From the NCBI GenBank assembly GCA_947475735.1, contig CANJLQ010000004.1, positions 160,335-224,334 of the forward strand: a stretch of 64,000 bases of DNA, read 5' to 3'. Shown one piece after another: positions 58,053-64,000 of this stretch (the stretch's first letter is position 1; every line of letters begins with the position of its first letter). The translations under genes and the position numbers were made by a program. A model generated the notes under the pieces. It made no database searches. It worked only from the letters and a program-made list of their open reading frames with translations, and was not told the origin of the DNA. Source of the stretch: Caulobacteraceae bacterium. Its GTDB lineage: Bacteria; Pseudomonadota; Alphaproteobacteria; Caulobacterales; Caulobacteraceae.

Positions 58053-58586
58053 ATGACGCCGCTACCCGCCACCGACGGCCTGAAACCCATGAGCCCAATC
58101 CAGGCGCGCCAAACCCGCGCGTTCATAGACGGTCTGGCCTCGGAGGCCCGTCCATACTGGGACATGGTCGAGATCGGCGATGAGCTGTCGCGCGATCTTC
58201 ATCTCTCCGCCGAGCTGGTCATCCTCTATGCGGATGGCGTCGAGGACTTTAATCCCTGGTACGAAGGCTGGCGGATGAACTCCTGGCACATCGAGGGCCA
58301 GTCTCCCTTCGGGGGAGCCATCGTGCCGCCGCTGCTCGTCTCTCACTTCGTCCTGTCGGTGCAATTCGACGCGACCCGGCCGTTCTCGATCGGCTCCATC
58401 CACACCTTCCACGACTCGGAAATCGTGGAGCCGATCCTGGTGGGAACCACGGTCCGGATCACGACCCGGGCGGTCGAGAAGTTCGAAAAGCGCGGGCGGC
58501 GTTATGTCCGGCATGCCGTCGAGGTCACGGACGTGGAGGACAACCGGGTCTACTTCCGAGAGACCCGAGACATCCTCTCGCTTTGA
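58053..58586 (+). CDS. MaoC-like hotdog protein (subunit 2)
   Basis: VILYADGVEDFNPWYEG..SPFGGAIVPPLLVSHF..IHTFHDSEIVEPILVGTTVRITTRAVEKFEKRGRRYV. Confidence 0.75.
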   Translation: MTPLPATDGLKPMSPIQARQTRAFIDGLASEARPYWDMVEIGDELSRDLHLSAELVILYADGVEDFNPWYEGWRMNSWHIEGQSPFGGAIVPPLLVSHFVLSVQFDATRPFSIGSIHTFHDSEIVEPILVGTTVRITTRAVEKFEKRGRRYVRHAVEVTDVEDNRVYFRETRDILSL

Positions 58587-58598
58587 TCGGCCCGTGTG

Positions 58599-59030
58599 AT
58601 GGACAGCACAACCCTCAGGCCGGTCGTCGATGAAATCCTCAAGCTCGATCAGGCTGGCGCTCACCTGCTGGGCAGCGCCTGCCAGGATTGCGATACGGTC
58701 TATTTCCCACCCGTGTTGAGCTGTCGGAACCCCGACTGCGCGGGCAAGACCATCGTCCCCTTTCATTTGGAAGGCGCAGGGGTGCTCTTCAGCTTCACGG
58801 TCCAGCGCTATCGTCCCCCGGCCTTGTTCGCCCTGGAGCCGTGGGAGGCCTATGCCATCGGCTCCGTGGATCTCGCCGGCGGGGTCAGGGTCTTGGGGAT
58901 CATCCGGGCCCCGTTCGATCAGCTCAGCCCAGGCCTGGCGGTCCGACTTTCGACCTCTGTGATCAACGACGGCGACGAGGGTGCGGTCATCACCCATGTC
59001 TTCGTTCCGGATGAGGATGGCCAGGGATGA
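58599..59030 (+). CDS. DUF35 OB-fold / zinc-ribbon acyl-CoA-associated protein
   Basis: LLGSACQDCDTVYFPPVLSCRNPDCAGKTI..GVLFSFTVQRYRPP. Confidence 0.88.
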   Translation: MDSTTLRPVVDEILKLDQAGAHLLGSACQDCDTVYFPPVLSCRNPDCAGKTIVPFHLEGAGVLFSFTVQRYRPPALFALEPWEAYAIGSVDLAGGVRVLGIIRAPFDQLSPGLAVRLSTSVINDGDEGAVITHVFVPDEDGQG

Positions 59031-60217
59031 GGCCGGTCTATGTCCTCGGCGTCGGGGCCCATCCCTGGGGCAAGTGGCCCGACACGCCACAGGTGGGTCT
59101 GGCCATTCACGCCATGAAGGCCGCGCTGACGGAGGCGAACCTCGAATGGCGCGACCTTCAGGGCCTCGTCGCCGCCAGCTCGCGCTTCGAGGGCGGAATG
59201 GGATGGGGACTTCACGCCAATGAACTGGCCCAGGCCGTCTCCGAGCACGGGATGGCCTGCGTCAATGTCGGGGGGGCCTGCGCCGCCGGAGCTGTCGCCT
59301 TTCACACGGCCCAAATGATGGTGGCCAGCGGTCAGTACGACACCGTGGCCACCCTCGGGGCCGAGCGTATGCCCAAGGGATTCATCCCCCGCCCGCCGGG
59401 GGCTGCAGACGATCCGACGGACCATGACTTCCTGCGATGGAAGACCATCGGGGCGACCAATCCCGCCTACTGGGCGATGGAAGCCCGCCGCCGAATGTAT
59501 GAGGTAGGCACGACCGAGGAAACCTTCGCCGCCGCGTCCGTGCTCATGCGGCGTCATGGCGCTCACAACCCCTATGCCCGGTTTCGCACGCCCTCGAGCG
59601 TCGATGAGGTGATGGCCTCGCCCATGGTCAGCGATCCGCTGCGACTTCTCGAAATCTGCGCGGTCAGCGACGGGGCGGCCTCGGTCATCCTGGGATCCGA
59701 GGCGCAGGCTCGCCGGAGCGGAGGTCCCCTCATCCAGGTCGCGGGCAGCGCCATCGCCACAGGCCAGTTCGGCGACCCGGCCACCCGCATTCCCATGGTC
59801 GGCTCGACGCCTCGGCCGGGGGTCGCCCACACCAGCGAAGTCGTCGGCGCTGTTCAGAAGGCCTGGAAGGCGGCCAGCATCGGTCCAGAGGATGTCGACC
59901 TGCTGGAACTCGCAGACAATACGGCGTGGCACGTCCTCGCCTGGCCTGAGATGCTGGGATTCTTCGAGTCGGGCGAAAGCGACCGCAGGCTGGCAGCCGG
60001 CGACCTTCAGGTCGGCGGACGACTGCCGATCAATCCCAGCGGGGGCTTCCTGTCCTTCGGCGAAGCGACGACCGCGCAGGCGCTTCTGCAGATTTGCGAG
60101 CTATTCTGGCAGCTCCGGGGACAGGCCGGCGGACGGCAGGTGGAAAACGCCCGGATCGCCATGTCGGCCGTGCTCGGCCTTGGCGCCAACGGGGGCTCCG
60201 TGGTGCTGAAGCGATGA
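59027..60217 (+). CDS. Thiolase-fold protein of the SCP2/lipid-transfer (Ltp) type
   Basis: ACVNVGGACAAGAVAFHTAQMMVASGQYDTVATLGAERMPKGF..NPSGGFLSFGEATTAQALLQICELFWQLRGQAGGRQVENA. Confidence 0.9.
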   Translation: MRPVYVLGVGAHPWGKWPDTPQVGLAIHAMKAALTEANLEWRDLQGLVAASSRFEGGMGWGLHANELAQAVSEHGMACVNVGGACAAGAVAFHTAQMMVASGQYDTVATLGAERMPKGFIPRPPGAADDPTDHDFLRWKTIGATNPAYWAMEARRRMYEVGTTEETFAAASVLMRRHGAHNPYARFRTPSSVDEVMASPMVSDPLRLLEICAVSDGAASVILGSEAQARRSGGPLIQVAGSAIATGQFGDPATRIPMVGSTPRPGVAHTSEVVGAVQKAWKAASIGPEDVDLLELADNTAWHVLAWPEMLGFFESGESDRRLAAGDLQVGGRLPINPSGGFLSFGEATTAQALLQICELFWQLRGQAGGRQVENARIAMSAVLGLGANGGSVVLKR

Positions 60218-60999
60218 ATGCCGCAGTTCAGCTCGACGTGCAGGACGGCGTGGCCCTCATGACCCTGTCCCGTCCGGAGACCGGCAACGCGGTCAGCCAG
60301 GATGTCGCGGACGGGTTGCTGGCGGCTGCGCTTGCCTGCGAGTCCGACGACAAGGTTCGCAGTGTCCTCCTGACCGCGCAGGGCACCGCGTTCTGTGTCG
60401 GGGGCGACGTCAGGGCTTTCGCAGAGGCCGGCGACGGCATGCCGTCGCTGGTTCGGCGTCTGACCGCGTCCCTCCACATGGCGGTGGCGCGGCTCGCTCG
60501 CATGGACAAGCCTTTGGTCACGGCGGTCAACGGCGCTGCAGCGGGTGCCGGTCTGGGCCTGGCCGTTCTTGGCGACATCGCCCTGGCGGCGCGATCCGCG
60601 AAGTTCACCGCCGCCTATGGTGCCCTGGGACTGACGCCCGACGCCGGGGCGACCTGGCTGTTGCCGCGTCTGGTCGGTCTCAGACAAGCCCAGAGACTGT
60701 TGCTGCTCAACGATCGGATCGATGCGGTCGAGGCGGAACGGATTGGACTGATCACGCAGGTTGTCGAGGATAACGCGCTCGCAGCCGAAGCGCTGGAGCG
60801 TGCCTCCCGGCTTGCGAAGGCTCCCCGCAGAGCCTTCGGCAGAACACGGGGCCTGCTCTATGCGGCCATGGCCAATGGTCTGGAGACCCAGCTCGAGCTG
60901 GAAGCCCAGTCCATTGCCGAGGCCGCCGGGTCCGGGGAAGGGCACGAGGGGGTCGCGGCGTTCGTCTCCAGGCGGTCAGCCGACTTCGGGTCGATCTGA
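60214..60999 (+). CDS. Enoyl-CoA hydratase/isomerase family protein
   Basis: GTAFCVGGDVRAFAEAG..PLVTAVNGAAAGAGLGLAVLGDIALAARSAKFTAAYGALGLTPDAGATWLLPRLVG. Confidence 0.93.
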   Translation: MNAAVQLDVQDGVALMTLSRPETGNAVSQDVADGLLAAALACESDDKVRSVLLTAQGTAFCVGGDVRAFAEAGDGMPSLVRRLTASLHMAVARLARMDKPLVTAVNGAAAGAGLGLAVLGDIALAARSAKFTAAYGALGLTPDAGATWLLPRLVGLRQAQRLLLLNDRIDAVEAERIGLITQVVEDNALAAEALERASRLAKAPRRAFGRTRGLLYAAMANGLETQLELEAQSIAEAAGSGEGHEGVAAFVSRRSADFGSI

Positions 61000-61932
61000 A
61001 GGCCCGGATCCGTCGACGGTCAAGGATCGCCTCAGCGCATCGGACAGCCAAGCCAGGGCCTCGTCGCCGCGTCTGGAACCGCCCGGCAAGCCGACGAAGC
61101 CGTGAATCATGTCGCCGAAATGTTCGGCTGACACCTCAACGCCTGCGGCTCGAGCCCGGTCAACGAACTGCAGGCCCTCGTCCCTGAGCGGATCATGGCC
61201 GGCGGTGATCACGGCCGTTGGCGGCAAGGAAGAAAGGTCTGCGCGCGTCAGATCAAAGAGGGGGTCGCCCGAGTGATTGCCTTCCCCCCTGTAGGCCGAC
61301 CATGCCCAGTCCAGAAAGGCGCCCGTCAGCATGTGACCCTTGCCAAACCTCACCTGAGACGCGCTTGTCCGGGACGGATCGATGCACGGATACAGCAGCC
61401 CGAGAGCCTGGACCGGAGATCGCTTTGCCGCGCAGTCGAGCGCGGTCGCAATCGCCAGCTGGGCACCCGCGCTGTCACCGGCCAACCCCACCCGTCTGGG
61501 TCTCAGCGTGGAGCGAACCCAGGCCACCGCAGCCGCCGTGTCTTCCAGCGCCGCTGGATAGGGGTGTTCCGGCGCCAGTCGATAATCGACGGACGCGACG
61601 GTCACGCCTGAGGCGATCGAGAGACGACGGCAGAGCGCGTCATGGGTCTCCAGATCCCCGAACACGAAGGCACCCCCGTGGAAGAAGACGATGATCGCAT
61701 CCAGCGAAGCGTTCGGCGGGAGAAAGAGTCGCCCGGCGATTCGCTCGGCACCGGTGATCTCGATGTCTTCGACCCGGATGGTATCCGGACGAACACCCTT
61801 TGCCAGAAAGGCGTTCGCGGCCTCGCGGATCTGGACCGCCGAAAGACCCTCGGACGGAGGACGAAGCGCCATCCGGGGGTCGGCCACCAAGACGGCGATA
61901 TCAGGGTCCAGCAGCTCCTCAGGAGGCTTCAC
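60976..61932 (-). CDS. Alpha/beta hydrolase (HSL/acetyl esterase-like; GTG start proposed)
   Basis: FFHGGAFVFGDLETHDALCR (HGG oxyanion hole), VGLAGDSAGAQLAIATAL (GDSAG), ITAGHDPLRDEG. Confidence 0.92.
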   Translation of the reverse strand: MKPPEELLDPDIAVLVADPRMALRPPSEGLSAVQIREAANAFLAKGVRPDTIRVEDIEITGAERIAGRLFLPPNASLDAIIVFFHGGAFVFGDLETHDALCRRLSIASGVTVASVDYRLAPEHPYPAALEDTAAAVAWVRSTLRPRRVGLAGDSAGAQLAIATALDCAAKRSPVQALGLLYPCIDPSRTSASQVRFGKGHMLTGAFLDWAWSAYRGEGNHSGDPLFDLTRADLSSLPPTAVITAGHDPLRDEGLQFVDRARAAGVEVSAEHFGDMIHGFVGLPGGSRRGDEALAWLSDALRRSLTVDGSGPSDRPEVG

Positions 61933-63550
61933 GGAGGCTCTCGCGACGACGCAGGTCAAAGCCCTCGTAGCCGTTCGCGGCCGTCTTTTCGAGGATCCGA
62001 CGATAGCCGCGAACGCCCCCGGAGTACGGCATGAAGACCCGGGGTTTTCCAGGCATTTCCGCGCCTACGTAGTAGGATGGGGTCGTCATGTAGAGGGTTT
62101 GCTGGGCGCGTTCATTGACGTGGGCGACCCAGGTTCGGACGGCATCTGGGGTCGCCTCGACTTCCATGATGCCGTCTCGGCGGGCGACGTCGAACAACTC
62201 GGCAAGCCAGTCGATCTGCTCCTCGCTCGACAGAAGCACATTGCTCAGCAGCGATGGGCTGCCGGGACCGCCGATAAAGAACAGGTTGGGGAAACCGTCG
62301 ACGGCGATTCCCAGATGGCTCGCCGGGCCGCCCGCCCAAGCCGCCTTCAGCGTCTGGCCCTCGCGCCCCGTGATGTCGATCTTGAGGATCGACCCGGTGA
62401 AGACGTCGAACCCTGTTGCATAGATCACGATGTCGAACGGCAGGTCCTGATCGCTCGTGCGGATGCCGTGCGGCGTAAACCGCTGGATCGGCATCTCGCT
62501 GATATCCACGAGGGAGACATTGGGCCGGTTGAATGTCTTGAAGTAGCCGCCATCGACCGAAGGGCGCCGCGTGCCGAAGGCGAAGCCGCGCGGCACCAGT
62601 TTGTCGCGCAGGCCGGGATCCTCGATCTGTTCAGCGATCTTGCGCTGGACGAAGGCCGAAGCGATGTCGTTGGCCTCCTGGTTCAGCAGGATGTCCTTGA
62701 ACGTCAGCGCAAAGCCGAATCCGAGCCGGTTCCAGGCGGCCTCGAAGGCGGCCTCGCGTTCGTGCGGATCGACCTCGGCCGCCGACCTGGGATCCGGCTT
62801 GAAGCCGAGACCGCTGGGCGAGTTTCGGGCCGCCTCTCTGCGAGCGCGGTAGTCCGCCTTGACGGCCCTATCTTCCTCTTGCGTGAGCGGCGCGTTTGCG
62901 GCCGGAATCGAATAGTTCGCCGTGCGCTGGAACACCGTCAGATGGGCCGCCTGGGCGGCGATGATCGGCGTCATCTGAACGCCCGAAGACCCAGTTCCGA
63001 TGATGGCCACGCGCTTGCCGGAGAAGTCGACGGGTTCGCGGGGCCAGCGCGCGCTGTAGATGATCCTGCCCTCGAAGGTCTCCTGGTCGGGATAGGTCGT
63101 GGCCTTGGGTTCTGACAACTGTCCGACCGCGACGACGAAGCGCGCTGCGGTGAACCTGCTCCGGTTCTCCGTCTCGATGGTCCAGCGGCACGTCTCTTTG
63201 TCATAGGCCGCCCGGCGGACGCGGGTCGACAGGTCGATGTCCTTGCGAAGGTCGAACCGGTCGGCGACGTGATTGATGTAGCTCAGGATCTCGGGCTGGG
63301 TCGCGTAGCGTTCCGTCCAGCGCCATTCCTGCTCCAGCGCCTCGGAGAAGCGGTAGGAGTAGTCGAAGCTCTCCACGTCGCAGCGCGCGCCTGGATAGCG
63401 GTTGTAGTTCCAAACGCCCCCGATCTCGTCCGAGGTCTCCAGCACCCGCGTGCGGAAGCCCTGTTCGCGGAAGGTGTGTAGCGCGCGAAGGCCAGCGAAG
63501 CCCGCGCCGACGATCAGGACATCGAGGTCGACATTCTTGGTCATGGCCAT
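61919..63550 (-). CDS. NAD(P)/FAD-dependent monooxygenase, Baeyer-Villiger / cyclohexanone monooxygenase-like
   Basis: VLIVGAGFAGLRALHTFREQGF, GGVWNYNRYPGARCDVES, FSGKRVAIIGTGSSGVQMTPIIA, HLTVFQRTANY. Confidence 0.9.
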   Translation of the reverse strand: MAMTKNVDLDVLIVGAGFAGLRALHTFREQGFRTRVLETSDEIGGVWNYNRYPGARCDVESFDYSYRFSEALEQEWRWTERYATQPEILSYINHVADRFDLRKDIDLSTRVRRAAYDKETCRWTIETENRSRFTAARFVVAVGQLSEPKATTYPDQETFEGRIIYSARWPREPVDFSGKRVAIIGTGSSGVQMTPIIAAQAAHLTVFQRTANYSIPAANAPLTQEEDRAVKADYRARREAARNSPSGLGFKPDPRSAAEVDPHEREAAFEAAWNRLGFGFALTFKDILLNQEANDIASAFVQRKIAEQIEDPGLRDKLVPRGFAFGTRRPSVDGGYFKTFNRPNVSLVDISEMPIQRFTPHGIRTSDQDLPFDIVIYATGFDVFTGSILKIDITGREGQTLKAAWAGGPASHLGIAVDGFPNLFFIGGPGSPSLLSNVLLSSEEQIDWLAELFDVARRDGIMEVEATPDAVRTWVAHVNERAQQTLYMTTPSYYVGAEMPGKPRVFMPYSGGVRGYRRILEKTAANGYEGFDLRRRESLREAS

Positions 63551-63586
63551 CTCCCTGTCGAAAATCGTGACACGGCGGCAGCAAAC

Positions 63587-63606
63587 CGTCAACGATAGTG
63601 TTGATA
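63587..63606. promoter_or_regulatory. Candidate operator 3, CGTCAACGATAGTGTTGATA
   Basis: Shares GTCAA-N8-TTGA architecture with 57449-57468; lies between the monooxygenase and mmsA starts. Confidence 0.6.
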
Positions 63607-63696
63607 GCGGTCAGGTCGGGCGCTAGGCTCCCCGAGGGTTTCAGAAAACGGCTTTCAGACGAGCCGTTTCATGATCGCTTTCAGGGAAACGCTCGC

Positions 63697-64000
63697 ATGC
63701 GCGACATCCATCATTTCATCGACGGCGCGTCCTTCACCGGATCGTCGGGCCGGTTCGGCGACGTGTTCAATCCGAACACCGGCGAGGTCCAGGCGCGCGT
63801 CCAGCTGGCGACCGAGGCCGAGATGGACCGAGCGGTCCAGGCCGCCCAGAACGCCTTCGAGGGCTGGTCCTCGACCAATCCCCAGCGCCGCGCGCGGGTG
63901 ATGTTCGAGTTCAAGCGGCTGGTCGAGGCGAACATGACCGAGCTGGCCGAGCTGCTGAGCTCCGAGCACGGCAAGGTCGTGGCCGACTCCAAAGGCGACA
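63697..64000 (+). CDS. mmsA: Methylmalonate-semialdehyde dehydrogenase (N-terminal part, cut by window edge)
   Basis: MRDIHHFIDGASFTGSSGRFGDVFNPNTGEVQARVQLATEAEMDRAVQAAQNAFEGWSSTNPQRRARVMFEFKRLVEANMTELAELLSSEHGK. Confidence 0.88.
   Translation, partial: MRDIHHFIDGASFTGSSGRFGDVFNPNTGEVQARVQLATEAEMDRAVQAAQNAFEGWSSTNPQRRARVMFEFKRLVEANMTELAELLSSEHGKVVADSKGD

Noticed and set aside
1-64000. CRISPR arrays, tRNA/rRNA genes, prophage, complete IS elements, known anti-phage systems
   Set aside because: Looked for regular spaced repeats, tRNA-like cloverleaf sequence, transposase and phage proteins; none recognised by eye. tRNAscan and PADLOC/DefenseFinder would be decisive.

Overview
This 64 kb high-GC window looks alphaproteobacterial. 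Gene content resembles Caulobacterales such as Brevundimonas or Caulobacter; that assignment is inference, since no search was run. Most of it is ordinary chromosome: ybaB, dnaX, SRP RNA, nudC, kdsB, thrS, hisC, ftsEX, comF, a moa/moe/mod cluster. Four parts stand out. (1) A bufferin-type copper RiPP cassette (bufA1-bufB-bufC-DoxX) with a convergent ECF sigma/anti-sigma pair lies between ybaB and dnaX, and two perfect GTAAC-N16-CGAA promoter motifs precede the two transcription units. (2) A ZnuD-like TonB receptor and a divergent HEXXH protein flank a perfect 15-bp TGTTAT-GAA-ATAACA palindrome, a Zur-box candidate. (3) A ~13 kb catabolic locus (50.3-63.6 kb) encodes TetR, SDR, acyl-CoA ligase, MFS, TonB receptor, two degenerate MaoC-like proteins, DUF35, an Ltp/SCP2-type thiolase, enoyl-CoA hydratase, alpha/beta hydrolase and a flavin monooxygenase. 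It has three copies of a TCAA-N8-TTGA operator-like inverted repeat in its two promoter regions. (4) Several families of intergenic hairpin repeats occur, plus a small degraded island with a candidate single-stop pseudogene. A Flp pilin gene missed by the ORF track was found at 34767-34940. No CRISPR array, rRNA or tRNA was recognised. All functional calls come from reading the translations and are not confirmed by database searches.
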